From Caloranaerobacter sp050286925 (GTDB lineage: Bacteria > Bacillota > Clostridia > Tissierellales > Thermohalobacteraceae), in contig NZ_JBFWFX010000017.1 of assembly GCF_050286925.1 (NCBI RefSeq), forward strand, positions 1-33,285: DNA of 33,285 nucleotides. The letters run 5' to 3'. The first letter of the stretch is position 1, and the number at the start of each line of letters is the position of its first letter. Under the pieces are notes generated by a model. It was given only the letters and a program-made list of their open reading frames with translations, was not told the origin of the DNA and made no database searches. Both the position numbers and the translations under genes were made by a program. This document shows, in pieces, positions 1-7,360 of the stretch.

Positions 1-346
1 AGGTGTGCAAAGGGACGAAATAGAAAGAGGTCAAGTATTAGCTAAGCCAGGAACAATCACACCACACACAAAATTCAAAGCAGAAGTATACGTATTAACA
101 AAAGAAGAAGGTGGAAGACATACACCATTCTTCAATGGATATAGACCACAATTCTACTTCAGAACAACAGACGTAACAGGAACAATCAACTTAGAAGAAG
201 GCGTAGAGATGTGCATGCCTGGAGATAATGCAAGATTCACAATAGAGTTAATCACACCAATAGCATTAGAAGAAGGATTAAGATTCGCTATTCGTGAAGG
301 TGGAAGAACTGTAGGAGCAGGTGTTGTTACTGAAATTATTGAATAA
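1..346 (+). CDS. tuf: Elongation factor Tu, C-terminal part (5' truncated by window)
   Basis: This is the last 114 residues of EF-Tu, the GTPase that carries aminoacyl-tRNA to the ribosome. The frame is open from the first base, and the first full codon is at position 2. The sequence begins GVQRDEIERGQVLAKPG and ends GAGVVTEIIE, which is the classic domain 2/3 segment of EF-Tu. The GTPase domain lies upstream of the window. The GTG at 5 is an internal valine codon and not a start. EF-Tu as last gene of the str operon just before the S10 cluster is the usual Firmicute order. A strong hairpin follows at once. Confidence 0.97.
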   Translation, partial: GVQRDEIERGQVLAKPGTITPHTKFKAEVYVLTKEEGGRHTPFFNGYRPQFYFRTTDVTGTINLEEGVEMCMPGDNARFTIELITPIALEEGLRFAIREGGRTVGAGVVTEIIE

Positions 347-354
347 TAAATAGA

Positions 355-396
355 AGATATTAAAAGAAGGGGCGACCCTTCTTTTAATATCTAAAA
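355..396 (+). terminator. Intrinsic terminator after tuf
   Basis: A perfect 17-bp inverted repeat (355-371 with 376-392) closes on a GCGA tetraloop. The inner GC-rich part, GAAGGG/CCCTTC, is followed by TTTT. Upstream AAAA can pair with that T-run, so the helix extends to 17 bp. It separates tuf from the ribosomal-protein operon. Confidence 0.85.
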
Positions 397-422
397 AAAA
401 CTAAAAAAATCTCAATTAGGGC

Positions 423-451
423 TTGAGTTTTCTTTTAAATTAATATAAAAT
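423..451 (+). promoter_or_regulatory. Likely sigma-A promoter of the S10 operon
   Basis: TTGAGT at 423-428 and TAAAAT at 446-451 are separated by 17 nt. It lies between the tuf terminator and the structured rpsJ leader, which is where an independent promoter is needed. An alternative -10 (TATAAA at 444) would give a 15-nt spacer. Confidence 0.6.
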
Positions 452-459
452 GATATAGT

Positions 460-659
460 GTGCAATTGACATGCGATGAGGCAAAAGGTTGCTTAATTTT
501 TAAGGGAATTTTTGCCGAGAATGTCCGATTTAAAATCGGGCGACTGGTATTACCTTACCACTAGACCGGTTGATAAAAAAAACATACAAAACACCCGGTT
601 AAGTGTATAGGTGATTCCACGTCGCATGTGTAAAATATAACATGCGATAGAAGGAGGGA
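460..659 (+). promoter_or_regulatory. Structured rpsJ (S10 operon) mRNA leader with alternative pairing
   Basis: A roughly 200-nt untranslated leader precedes rpsJ. ACATGCGA occurs at 469-476 and again at 640-647, and its complement TCGCATGT lies at 622-629. The middle strand can therefore pair either with the far 5' arm, closing the whole leader, or with the near 3' arm, forming a hairpin that ends just before the ribosome-binding site (AGGAGG, 652-657). Internal stems include GGCAAAA/TTTTGCC (480-486/510-516) and CTTAA/TTAAG (492-496/500-504). ACCGG (565-569) can also pair with CCGGT (595-599) in the loop of an ACAC/GTGT hairpin, as a pseudoknot would. Ribosomal-protein autoregulatory leaders are known ahead of this operon in Firmicutes, and a Clostridia-specific S10 leader has been proposed. 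I infer that this is such an element. Confidence 0.7.
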
Positions 660-664
660 ATTTT

Positions 665-991
665 ATGTCAAAAAACAATGGTAAGGGAAAACAAAAAATA
701 AGAATTAGACTTAAAGCATATGATCATGAGATTCTTGACGCATCAGCTCGTAAGATTGTAGAAACAGCTAAGAGAACAGGAGCGACAGTATCAGGTCCTG
801 TACCTCTACCAACAGAAAGACAAGTTATAACAATCTTAAGAGCAGTTCACAAGTATAAGGATTCAAGAGAGCAATTCGAGCAAAGAACTCATAAGAGATT
901 AATTGATATTACAAACCCTTCACCAAAGACTGTAGATGCATTAATGAGACTTAACTTGCCTGCAGGCGTTGATATTGAAATTAAATTATAA
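665..991 (+). CDS. rpsJ: 30S ribosomal protein S10
   Basis: S10 is a 30S head protein and also NusE in transcription antitermination. The 108 residues match the family along their length: QKIRIRLKAYDH near the start, the long loop containing VSGPVPLPTE, then HKYKDSREQFE and a VDIEIKL terminus. It is about six residues longer than the common 102, because of an N-terminal SKNNGKGK stretch. The ATG sits 7 nt after AGGAGG. It is the first gene of the S10 operon, so a leader acting on its translation would affect the whole operon. Confidence 0.98.
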   Translation: MSKNNGKGKQKIRIRLKAYDHEILDASARKIVETAKRTGATVSGPVPLPTERQVITILRAVHKYKDSREQFEQRTHKRLIDITNPSPKTVDALMRLNLPAGVDIEIKL

Positions 992-1001
992 TTCTTAGCA
1001 T

Positions 1002-1022
1002 GATTACACATTATGTGTAATC
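1002..1022 (+). other. Perfect hairpin in the rpsJ-rplC spacer
   Basis: GATTACACA (1002-1010) and TGTGTAATC (1014-1022) are perfect complements around a TTA loop. No T-run follows, so it is not an intrinsic terminator. It may be an mRNA processing or stability element. Confidence 0.6.
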
Positions 1023-1049
1023 CGCTGTAAGATTATAGGAGGTGTAAAT

Positions 1050-1676
1050 ATGAAAGCTATATTAGGAAGAAAGATCGGTATGACTCAAGTTTTCACAGAG
1101 GACGGAACAGTTATACCAGTAACAGTAGTTGAAGCTGGACCGGTTAAGGTTGTGCAAAAAAAGACTGTTGAGAAAGATGGATACAACGCAATACAAGTTG
1201 GTTACTGCGATATAAAAGAAAAGAAAGTTAATAAACCACTTAAAGGACATTTTGATAAAGCTGGAGTTGAATATAAAAAATATTTAAGAGAGTTTAGAGT
1301 TGAAAATGTAGATGAATATGAGGTAGGACAAGAAATTAAAGTAGATGTTTTTAGTGCAGGAGATAAAGTGGATGTAACAGGAATTTCAAAAGGTAAGGGA
1401 TTCCAAGGTGTTATCAAAAGACATAATCAATCAAGAGGACCAGAAAGCCACGGTTCAAAATATCATAGAGCTGTAGGTTCACTTGGTGCATCTACATTCC
1501 CAGCAAGAGTATTTAAGACTAAGAAACTTCCAGGACATATGGGACATGAAAGAGTAACAGTTCAAAATCTTGAAGTTGTTAAAGTAGATGCAGAGAAGAA
1601 CTTAATCCTTATAAAAGGAGCAGTTCCAGGACCTAAGGGTGGATTATTAATAATAAAACAGAGTGTTAAAGCTTAA
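1050..1676 (+). CDS. rplC: 50S ribosomal protein L3
   Basis: L3 is an early 23S rRNA-binding assembly protein whose central loop reaches toward the peptidyl-transferase centre. The 208 residues start MKAILGRKIGMTQVF, the family signature. The conserved extension runs from about residue 110 (SKGKGFQGVIKRHN) through PESHGSKYHR to LPGHMGHERVTVQN. Length is normal for Firmicutes (about 209). A good AGGAGGTG site lies 7-8 nt before the ATG. It is separated from rpsJ by a 58-nt spacer with a hairpin and followed by rplD after 33 nt. Confidence 0.98.
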   Translation: MKAILGRKIGMTQVFTEDGTVIPVTVVEAGPVKVVQKKTVEKDGYNAIQVGYCDIKEKKVNKPLKGHFDKAGVEYKKYLREFRVENVDEYEVGQEIKVDVFSAGDKVDVTGISKGKGFQGVIKRHNQSRGPESHGSKYHRAVGSLGASTFPARVFKTKKLPGHMGHERVTVQNLEVVKVDAEKNLILIKGAVPGPKGGLLIIKQSVKA

Positions 1677-1709
1677 GAAGGTTACTTTTTATAGAAGGGA
1701 GGACATAAA

Positions 1710-2333
1710 ATGCCAAAAGTAGCTTTATATAATGTATCTGGACAACAAATTGGTGATATAGAGTTAAGTGATAGCGTATTTGGTGTTGAAATTAATGAAC
1801 ACGTATTATATGAAGCTGTAAAGAATTATCTTGCTAATAGAAGACAAGGTACTCAATCAGCTAAAACTAGGTCAGAGGTGAGAGGTGGCGGAAGAAAGCC
1901 TTGGAGACAAAAAGGAACAGGTAGAGCACGTCACGGAAGTATAAGATCACCTATTTGGAAAGGTGGCGGAGTTGTATTTGCGCCAAAACCAAGAGATTAT
2001 AGCTACAAATTACCAAAGAAAATCAAAAGACTTGCTATGAAATCAGCGTTAAGTTCAAAAGTTGTAAATGGAGAAATAATAGTATTAGACGAATTAAAAA
2101 TGGATAGACCTAAAACTAAAGATATGGTATCTATCTTAAAGAATTTAAATTCAAAGAAAAAAGCTCTTATAGTTATGAGTGAAAAAGATGAAAATGTAGT
2201 AAAATCAGCAAGAAATATACAAGGTGTATCAACTACACTTGTAAATACATTAAATGTTTACGATATATTAAACTGCGATTCTTTCATCATAACTAAGGAT
2301 GCGGTTCGAAAAGTGGAGGAGGTGTATGCATAA
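1710..2333 (+). CDS. rplD: 50S ribosomal protein L4
   Basis: L4 binds 23S rRNA domain I and lines the exit tunnel. In several bacteria it is also the autogenous repressor of the S10 operon. The 207-residue product has the basic tunnel-loop signature GGGRKPWRQKGTGRARHGS at about residues 53-71 and a Rossmann-like C-terminal half. Its stop overlaps the rplW start (TAATG), which suggests translational coupling. Whether this L4 binds the leader upstream of rpsJ cannot be told from the sequence. Confidence 0.98.
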   Translation: MPKVALYNVSGQQIGDIELSDSVFGVEINEHVLYEAVKNYLANRRQGTQSAKTRSEVRGGGRKPWRQKGTGRARHGSIRSPIWKGGGVVFAPKPRDYSYKLPKKIKRLAMKSALSSKVVNGEIIVLDELKMDRPKTKDMVSILKNLNSKKKALIVMSEKDENVVKSARNIQGVSTTLVNTLNVYDILNCDSFIITKDAVRKVEEVYA

Positions 2334-2626
2334 TGCGTAGCCCACACGATATTATAATAAAACCTGTTATTACAGAGAAAAGTATGAATGATATGGCAGA
2401 AAGGAAATACACCTTTGTAGTAGATAAAAGGGCTAATAAAACTGAAATAAAAAATGCAATTGAACAAATTTTTGGAGTTAAAGTTAAGAAGGTTAATACA
2501 ATGAACATGAAAGGTAAAGTTAAGAGAATGGGTATACATGTAGGTAGAAGACCGAACTGGAAGAAGGCTATTGTTACTTTAACTTCAGATAGTAAAGGTA
2601 TAGAGTTCTTCGAAGGTATGATTTAG
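2333..2626 (+). CDS. rplW: 50S ribosomal protein L23
   Basis: L23 sits at the mouth of the exit tunnel and docks trigger factor, SRP and the translocon. The 97-residue product shows the family pattern: PHDIIIKPVITEKSM at the N terminus, KRANKTEIKNAIEQIF in the middle, then the basic region with GRRPNWKKAIVTL. The ATG overlaps the last base of the rplD stop codon. Its AGGAGGTG site lies inside the end of rplD (about 2315-2323). Confidence 0.97.
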   Translation: MRSPHDIIIKPVITEKSMNDMAERKYTFVVDKRANKTEIKNAIEQIFGVKVKKVNTMNMKGKVKRMGIHVGRRPNWKKAIVTLTSDSKGIEFFEGMI

Positions 2627-2657
2627 CGGTAGAATTAGTTAGAAGGAGGGAACGGAA

Positions 2658-3488
2658 ATGGGTATAAAGAGTTTTAAGCCTACTTCACCAGCTAGAAGAC
2701 AGATGACTGTTTCCACTTTTGAAGAGATTACAAAAAAAGAGCCGGAAAAATCATTAACAGTATCTTTAACTAAAAAAGCTGGAAGAAATGCTCAAGGTAG
2801 AATAACAGTTCGTCATAGAGGTGGCGGAGCTAAGAGAAAATATAGAATTATAGATTTCAAAAGAGATAAAGATGGAATTCCAGGAAAAGTTGCTGCTATA
2901 GAATACGATCCAAATAGAACTGCGAATATAGCACTTATTAATTATGCAGATGGTGAGAAAAGATATATTATAGCTCCATACAAATTAAAAGTTGGAGATA
3001 TTATCGAATCAGGAGAAAATGTTGATATTAAGATAGGTAATGCATTACCTTTAAGAAATATACCAGTTGGTACTACAATTCACAATATAGAACTAAAACC
3101 TGGTAAAGGTGGACAATTAGTTAGAGCAGCTGGTAACTCAGCACAACTTATGGCTAAAGAAGGCGACTACGCTTTAGTTAAACTTCCTTCTGGAGAAGTA
3201 AGAATGATAAGATTAGAGTGTAGAGCAACAATAGGTCAAGTTGGAAACATAGATCATGAAAATATTACTATAGGTAAAGCTGGTAGAAAGAGACATATGG
3301 GTATAAGACCTACAGTTAGAGGTAGTGTTATGAATCCTAACGATCACCCACATGGTGGTGGTGAAGGTAGAGCACCAATTGGTAGACCAACACCTGTTAC
3401 TCCATGGGGTAAACCAACTCTTGGATATAAAACTCGTAAGAAGAATAAACCATCAGATAAATTTATTGTTAGAAGAAGAAAGAAATAA
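2658..3488 (+). CDS. rplB: 50S ribosomal protein L2
   Basis: L2 is needed for subunit association and peptidyl-transferase activity. The 276-residue product has the RNA-binding OB and SH3 domains and the conserved DHPHGGGEGRAPIGR segment at residues 229-243, which holds the histidine near the catalytic centre. It ends in the usual basic tail (FIVRRRKK). Start choice is clear: AAGGAGGG about 9 nt before the ATG. The length matches the family. Confidence 0.98.
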   Translation: MGIKSFKPTSPARRQMTVSTFEEITKKEPEKSLTVSLTKKAGRNAQGRITVRHRGGGAKRKYRIIDFKRDKDGIPGKVAAIEYDPNRTANIALINYADGEKRYIIAPYKLKVGDIIESGENVDIKIGNALPLRNIPVGTTIHNIELKPGKGGQLVRAAGNSAQLMAKEGDYALVKLPSGEVRMIRLECRATIGQVGNIDHENITIGKAGRKRHMGIRPTVRGSVMNPNDHPHGGGEGRAPIGRPTPVTPWGKPTLGYKTRKKNKPSDKFIVRRRKK

Positions 3489-3553
3489 TACAGTTTCATA
3501 TAAACTAAGATGCGTCGGTTAAAAATAATGTGGTTTTGAAAGGAGGATCATAG

Positions 3554-3835
3554 ATGGGTAGATCACTAAAAAAGGGTCCTTATTGTGATCCTAAGTTATT
3601 AAAGAAAATAGAAGAAATGAACAAAAAGAATGAAAAGAAAGTTATAAAAACTTGGTCACGTCGTTCAACTATTTTCCCACAAATGGTTGGACACACTTTA
3701 GCTGTTCATGATGGTAGAAAACACGTGCCAGTTTATATAACTGAAGATATGGTTGGACACAAATTAGGAGAATTTGCTCCAACAAGAACTTATAGAGGTC
3801 ATGCAGATACAGAGAAAACAACTAAAGTTAAATAG
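3554..3835 (+). CDS. rpsS: 30S ribosomal protein S19
   Basis: S19 forms a head complex with S13 and contacts the A-site tRNA region. The 93-residue sequence starts MGRSLKKGPY and has the signature stretch WSRRSTIFPQMVGHT followed by HDGRKHVPVYI and KLGEFAPTRTYRGH. Normal length. A 65-nt spacer separates it from rplB, and AAAGGAGG lies 6-7 nt before the ATG. Confidence 0.98.
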   Translation: MGRSLKKGPYCDPKLLKKIEEMNKKNEKKVIKTWSRRSTIFPQMVGHTLAVHDGRKHVPVYITEDMVGHKLGEFAPTRTYRGHADTEKTTKVK

Positions 3836-3864
3836 ATATTGGATAGATAAAGGAGGGAATTCAG

Positions 3865-4200
3865 GTGGAAGCTAGAGCTATCGCTAAATATGTTCGTATT
3901 TCACCCAGGAAAGTTCAGATAGTAGCAAATTTAATTAGGGGCAAAGATGTTAATGAAGCTCTTGCTATTTTAAAGTTTACTCCTAAAAAATCAGCTAGAT
4001 TATTAGAAAAAGTAGTTAAGTCAGCACTTGCTAATGCTGAAAATAATTTTGATATGGATAGAGATAATCTTTATATAGCTGAGGTTTATGCTAATCAAGG
4101 TCCTACATTAAAAAGATGGAGACCGAGAGCACAAGGTAGAGCGTATCCGATTCTAAAGAGAACTAGTCATATAGGAGTAGTGCTTAGGGAAAGAGAATAG
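3865..4200 (+). CDS. rplV: 50S ribosomal protein L22
   Basis: L22 has a globular body on the 50S surface and a long beta-hairpin lining the exit tunnel, the site of macrolide-resistance changes in other species. The 111-residue product has KYVRISPRKVQIVANLIRGK near the N terminus. The hairpin segment is GPTLKRWRPRAQGRAYPI at about residues 85-102, and no insertion or deletion is obvious in it. The start is GTG, 8 nt after AGGAGGG. Confidence 0.97.
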   Translation: MEARAIAKYVRISPRKVQIVANLIRGKDVNEALAILKFTPKKSARLLEKVVKSALANAENNFDMDRDNLYIAEVYANQGPTLKRWRPRAQGRAYPILKRTSHIGVVLRERE

Positions 4201-4216
4201 ATAAGGAGGGGCTGAA

Positions 4217-4885
4217 ATGGGTCAGAAAGTAAATCCACATGGACTTAGAGTTGGTATCATAAAAGATTGGGACTCTAGATGGTATGCTGGAAAGAAAGAA
4301 TTTGCAGATCTTCTAATAGAAGATTATAATATACGTAAATTTTTAAAACAAAAATTATATATAGCTGGGATTTCAAGAATAGAAATCGAAAGAGCGGCTA
4401 ATAGAGTAAGAGTAACTATAAATACTGCTAAACCAGGAATGGTTATTGGTAAAGGCGGTCAAGGAGTAGAAGAATTAAGAAAACAATTAGAGAAATTAAC
4501 TAAGAAAAAAGTTGTAGTAAATGTTGAAGAAGTTAAAGTGCCTGAATTAGATGCTCAATTAGTAGCAGAAAATATAGCGGCTCAAATTGAAAGAAGGGTA
4601 TCTTTCAGAAGAGCTATGAAGCAAGCTATTCAAAGAACTATGAGAGCAGGTGCGAAAGGTATCAAAACTGCTGTATCAGGAAGATTAGGTGGAGCTGATA
4701 TGGCAAGAACTGAAGGGTATAGTGAAGGAAATATACCTTTACAAACTTTAAGAGCAGATATAGACTACGGTTTTGCTGAAGCAGATACTACTTATGGTAA
4801 AATAGGCGTTAAAGTATGGATATACAAAGGAGACGTACTTCCAACTAAAAAAGCTGACAAAAAGGAAGAGAAAAAAGAAATGTAG
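4217..4885 (+). CDS. rpsC: 30S ribosomal protein S3
   Basis: S3 forms part of the mRNA entry site and its helicase activity. The 222 residues begin MGQKVNPHGLRVGI. The KH domain contains PGMVIGKGGQGVEELRKQL at about residues 74-92, and the C-terminal S3 domain contains GRLGGADMARTEGYSEG. The last dozen residues are a lysine/glutamate-rich tail that varies between species. The gene begins 16 nt after rplV, with AAGGAGG upstream. Confidence 0.98.
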   Translation: MGQKVNPHGLRVGIIKDWDSRWYAGKKEFADLLIEDYNIRKFLKQKLYIAGISRIEIERAANRVRVTINTAKPGMVIGKGGQGVEELRKQLEKLTKKKVVVNVEEVKVPELDAQLVAENIAAQIERRVSFRRAMKQAIQRTMRAGAKGIKTAVSGRLGGADMARTEGYSEGNIPLQTLRADIDYGFAEADTTYGKIGVKVWIYKGDVLPTKKADKKEEKKEM

Positions 4886-4914
4886 TTTTAATCCCTTAGG
4901 AAGGAGGAAAAAAT

Positions 4915-5358
4915 ATGTTAATGCCTAAGAAAGTGAAACATCGTAGAGTACACAGAGGTAGAATGAAGGGTAAAGCAACTCGTGGCAATAAAATAGCTTA
5001 TGGTGAATATGCATTACAAGCTTTAGAACCAGCTTGGATTACTTCAAACCAAATAGAAGCTGCCAGAAGAGCTATGACTAGACATGTTAAGAGGGGCGGT
5101 AAAATCTGGATTAAAATATTCCCAGATAAGCCAATAACTCAAAAACCAGCTGAAACTCGTATGGGTTCAGGTAAAGGTTCACCAGAATATTGGGTAGCTG
5201 TTGTAAAACCTGGCAGAATCTTATTTGAAATGGCAGGAGTGCCTGAAGAAGTTGCAAGAGAAGCTATGAGATTAGCATCACATAAATTGCCAATAAAATG
5301 CAAATTCATAACTCGTGAAGAGGCAGCTCAAGAAGGTGGTGAAGCTAATGAAAGCTAA
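4915..5358 (+). CDS. rplP: 50S ribosomal protein L16
   Basis: L16 helps position the A-site tRNA at the peptidyl-transferase centre. The 147-residue product has the family core: PKKVKHRRVHRGRMKGKATR, RGGKIWIKIFPDKPIT at about 60-75, and GSGKGSPEYWVAVVKPGRI. Two in-frame ATGs are possible. 4915 is 7 nt from AGGAGG (4902-4907) while 4921 is 13 nt away, so 4915 (MLMPKK) is preferred, and MLxPK starts are usual. The 3' end overlaps rpmC by 11 nt. Confidence 0.97.
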   Translation: MLMPKKVKHRRVHRGRMKGKATRGNKIAYGEYALQALEPAWITSNQIEAARRAMTRHVKRGGKIWIKIFPDKPITQKPAETRMGSGKGSPEYWVAVVKPGRILFEMAGVPEEVAREAMRLASHKLPIKCKFITREEAAQEGGEANES

Positions 5359-5551
5359 AGAATTACGTGAATTAACAACTCAGGAATTAAATACTAAATT
5401 AACTGACCTTAAGTCAGAATTATTCAATCTTAGATTTCAATTAGCGACAGGACAATTGGATAATCCAATGAGAATAAAAGCGGTTAGAAAAGATATTGCA
5501 AGAATTAAGACTATTTTAAGAGAAAGAGAATTAAATAAGATGAATGCATAG
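5348..5551 (+). CDS. rpmC: 50S ribosomal protein L29
   Basis: L29 is a small two-helix protein next to L23 at the tunnel exit. I start it at the ATG at 5348 (MKAKELREL), giving 67 residues, the normal size. An upstream in-frame extension is possible but would lie wholly within rplP. The family signature is FNLRFQLATGQLDNPMRIK, followed by the conserved RKDIARIKTILRERE. The site AAGGTGG (about 5333-5339) lies within rplP, and the 11-nt overlap suggests coupled translation. Confidence 0.95.
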   Translation: MKAKELRELTTQELNTKLTDLKSELFNLRFQLATGQLDNPMRIKAVRKDIARIKTILRERELNKMNA

Positions 5552-5578
5552 TAGTTCCAGAAAGGAGGACTATTTAAC

Positions 5579-5833
5579 GTGAGTAGAGGGAATAGAAAAG
5601 TTAGAATAGGTCGTGTAGTAAGTGATAAAATGGATAAAACTATTGTAGTTGCGGTTGAAAGATTTGTATCACACCCATTATACGGAAAACAAATAAAAAG
5701 AACTACAAAGTTTAAAGCTCATGATGAAAATAATGAATGCGGAATTGGTGATATTGTAGAAATTATGGAAACAAGACCTTTAAGTAAGCATAAGAGATGG
5801 AGATTGGTTAGAATAATAGAAAAAGCTAAGTAA
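5579..5833 (+). CDS. rpsQ: 30S ribosomal protein S17
   Basis: S17 is a primary 16S rRNA-binding protein of OB fold in the 30S body. The 84-residue product has GRVVSDKMDKTIVVAVERF, HPLYGKQIKRTTKFKAHDE and the ending ETRPLSKHKRWRLVRII, all diagnostic. The start is GTG (MSRGNRKVRIG), 8-9 nt after AAAGGAGG. It lies between rpmC and rplN as usual. Confidence 0.97.
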   Translation: MSRGNRKVRIGRVVSDKMDKTIVVAVERFVSHPLYGKQIKRTTKFKAHDENNECGIGDIVEIMETRPLSKHKRWRLVRIIEKAK

Positions 5834-5861
5834 TCCTAAGGATTTGAAAGGAGGTTATCTC

Positions 5862-6230
5862 ATGATTCAAGCAGAATCACGTCTAAAAGTTGCTGATAAT
5901 TCAGGAGCAAAAGAATTATTATGTATAAAAGTTTTAGGCGGAACTAGAAGAAAATATGCTAACATCGGAGATATAATAGTATGTTCTGTTAAGAGTGCAA
6001 CACCTGGAGGTGTTGTTAAAAAAGGAGATGTTGTTAAAGCAGTTGTTGTAAGAACTAATAAAGGTGTTAGAAGACCAGATGGTAGCTATATAAAATTCGA
6101 AGAAAATGCAGCTGTTATAATCAAGGACGATAAATCACCTGTAGGTACACGTATTTTCGGGCCTGTAACAAGAGAATTAAGAGAAGGTAACTTTATGAAA
6201 ATAATATCACTAGCACCTGAGGTATTATAA
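5862..6230 (+). CDS. rplN: 50S ribosomal protein L14
   Basis: L14 lies at the subunit interface and contacts 16S rRNA. Starting at the ATG at 5862 gives MIQAESRLKVADNSGAKELL and 122 residues, the exact family length. A longer in-frame form from 5844 would run through the AAAGGAGG site (about 5847-5855) and is not credible. Other signatures are GDIIVCSVKSATPGG and VVVRTNKGVRRPDGSYI. Confidence 0.97.
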   Translation: MIQAESRLKVADNSGAKELLCIKVLGGTRRKYANIGDIIVCSVKSATPGGVVKKGDVVKAVVVRTNKGVRRPDGSYIKFEENAAVIIKDDKSPVGTRIFGPVTRELREGNFMKIISLAPEVL

Positions 6231-6245
6231 GAGGAGGTGTAGGTA

Positions 6246-6557
6246 ATGCATGTAAAAAAAGGAGATACAGTAGTAGTAATCTCAGGTAAAGATAAAGGTA
6301 AAAAAGGTAAAGTGTTAACAGCACTACCTAAACGTAATAGAGTTATTGTAGAGGGCGTAAATATGCAAACTAAGCATAAAAAGCCTAGTCCAAAATTCCC
6401 GCAAGGAGGAATTATACACCAAGAAGGACCAATTCATGTATCAAATGTAATGTTATATTGTGAAAAAGACAAAAAAGGTGTTAGAGTTGGATATAAAATA
6501 TTAGAAAACGGCGAAAAAGTAAGAGTTTGTAAAAAATGCGGTGAAGTTTTAGATTAG
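6246..6557 (+). CDS. rplX: 50S ribosomal protein L24
   Basis: L24 is an early assembly initiator with a KOW motif. The 103-residue product begins MHVKKGDTVVVISGKDKGKK, with the KOW glycine pattern near residue 19, and contains VEGVNMQTKHKKPS. The C-terminal region resembles the small zinc ribbon of many L24 proteins but is incomplete. It has C72 with D75 where the second cysteine would be, then C95-KK-C98. Three cysteines plus an aspartate might still bind metal, or the ribbon is being lost. GAGGAGGTG precedes the ATG. Confidence 0.97.
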   Translation: MHVKKGDTVVVISGKDKGKKGKVLTALPKRNRVIVEGVNMQTKHKKPSPKFPQGGIIHQEGPIHVSNVMLYCEKDKKGVRVGYKILENGEKVRVCKKCGEVLD

Positions 6558-6585
6558 TTCTTACTGCTGAAAGGAGGTACACCAA

Positions 6586-7128
6586 ATGACATCACGTTTA
6601 AGAGAAAAGTATGTAAACGAAGTAGTTCCAGCTTTAATGGAGAAGTTTAAATATAAAAATATTATGGAAGTACCAAAGATAGAAAAAGTTGTGCTAAACA
6701 TGGGAATTGGCGATGCAAAAGATAATCCTAAGTCATTAGAAGCTGCTGTTGAAGAATTGACTTTAATAGCAGGACAAAAAGCTGTTGTTACTAGAGCAAA
6801 GAAAGCAATATCAAACTTTAAAATACGTGCAGGTATGCCAGTAGGTGCAAGAGTTACATTAAGAGGAGAAAGAATGTACGACTTTTTAGACAAATTCATG
6901 AACATTGCACTTCCAAGAGTAAGGGACTTTAGAGGTGTATCAAGCACATCATTTGACGGAAGAGGAAATTATTCAATAGGTGTTAGAGAGCAACTTATTT
7001 TCCCAGAAATTGACTATGACAAAATTGACCGTGTAAGAGGTTTAGATATAACTATAGTAACAACTGCTAAGACAGATGAAGAGGCTAAAGAATTACTTGA
7101 ACTAATGGGTATGCCCTTTAAAAAGTAA
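6586..7128 (+). CDS. rplE: 50S ribosomal protein L5
   Basis: L5 is part of the 5S RNP and contacts the P-site tRNA. The 180-residue product has the expected blocks: MTSRLREKYVNEVVPALMEKF, VEKVVLNMGIGDAK-like text at about 33-43, TRAKKAISNFKIRAGMPVGA, and LIFPEIDYDKID with the terminal MGMPFKK. Length is that of the Firmicute family (179-180). AAAGGAGGTAC lies 6-8 nt upstream of the ATG. Confidence 0.98.
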   Translation: MTSRLREKYVNEVVPALMEKFKYKNIMEVPKIEKVVLNMGIGDAKDNPKSLEAAVEELTLIAGQKAVVTRAKKAISNFKIRAGMPVGARVTLRGERMYDFLDKFMNIALPRVRDFRGVSSTSFDGRGNYSIGVREQLIFPEIDYDKIDRVRGLDITIVTTAKTDEEAKELLELMGMPFKK

Positions 7129-7143
7129 GAAGGAGGGAGTTAA

Positions 7144-7329
7144 GTGGCAAAAAAATCATTAATTGCTAAACAGAAAAGAAAACCAAAGTTCAGCACAAGA
7201 TATTACAATAGATGTAGAATATGTGGTAGACCACATGCTTATCTAAGAAAGTTTGGAGTATGCCGTATTTGCTTTAGAGAATTAGCATATAAAGGGCAAA
7301 TACCAGGAGTTAAAAAGGCAAGCTGGTAA
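7144..7329 (+). CDS. rpsN: 30S ribosomal protein S14, zinc-binding type
   Basis: This is the short 61-residue S14 form that carries a zinc ribbon: C24, C27, C40 and C43 in a CX2C-X12-CX2C arrangement, inside NRCRICGRPHAYLRKFGVC. S14 stabilises the 30S head near S3 and S10. The C-terminal APGVKKASW-like tail (here GVKKASW) is typical. The start is GTG, 7 nt after AAGGAGGG. A zinc-independent paralogue is common in Firmicutes but none is in this window. Confidence 0.97.
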   Translation: MAKKSLIAKQKRKPKFSTRYYNRCRICGRPHAYLRKFGVCRICFRELAYKGQIPGVKKASW

Positions 7330-7360
7330 AGTTAGCTAATATGGAAGGAGGTAAACCCTA

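Noticed and set aside
516..575. tRNA-like pattern on the minus strand within the rpsJ leader (D-loop-like TAGTGGTAAGG and an anticodon-like stem with loop TTTTAAA).
   Set aside because: There is no T-arm GGTTCGAATCC, no matching 7-bp acceptor stem, and the would-be anticodon would read a stop codon. The bases fit better as part of the mRNA leader on the plus strand.
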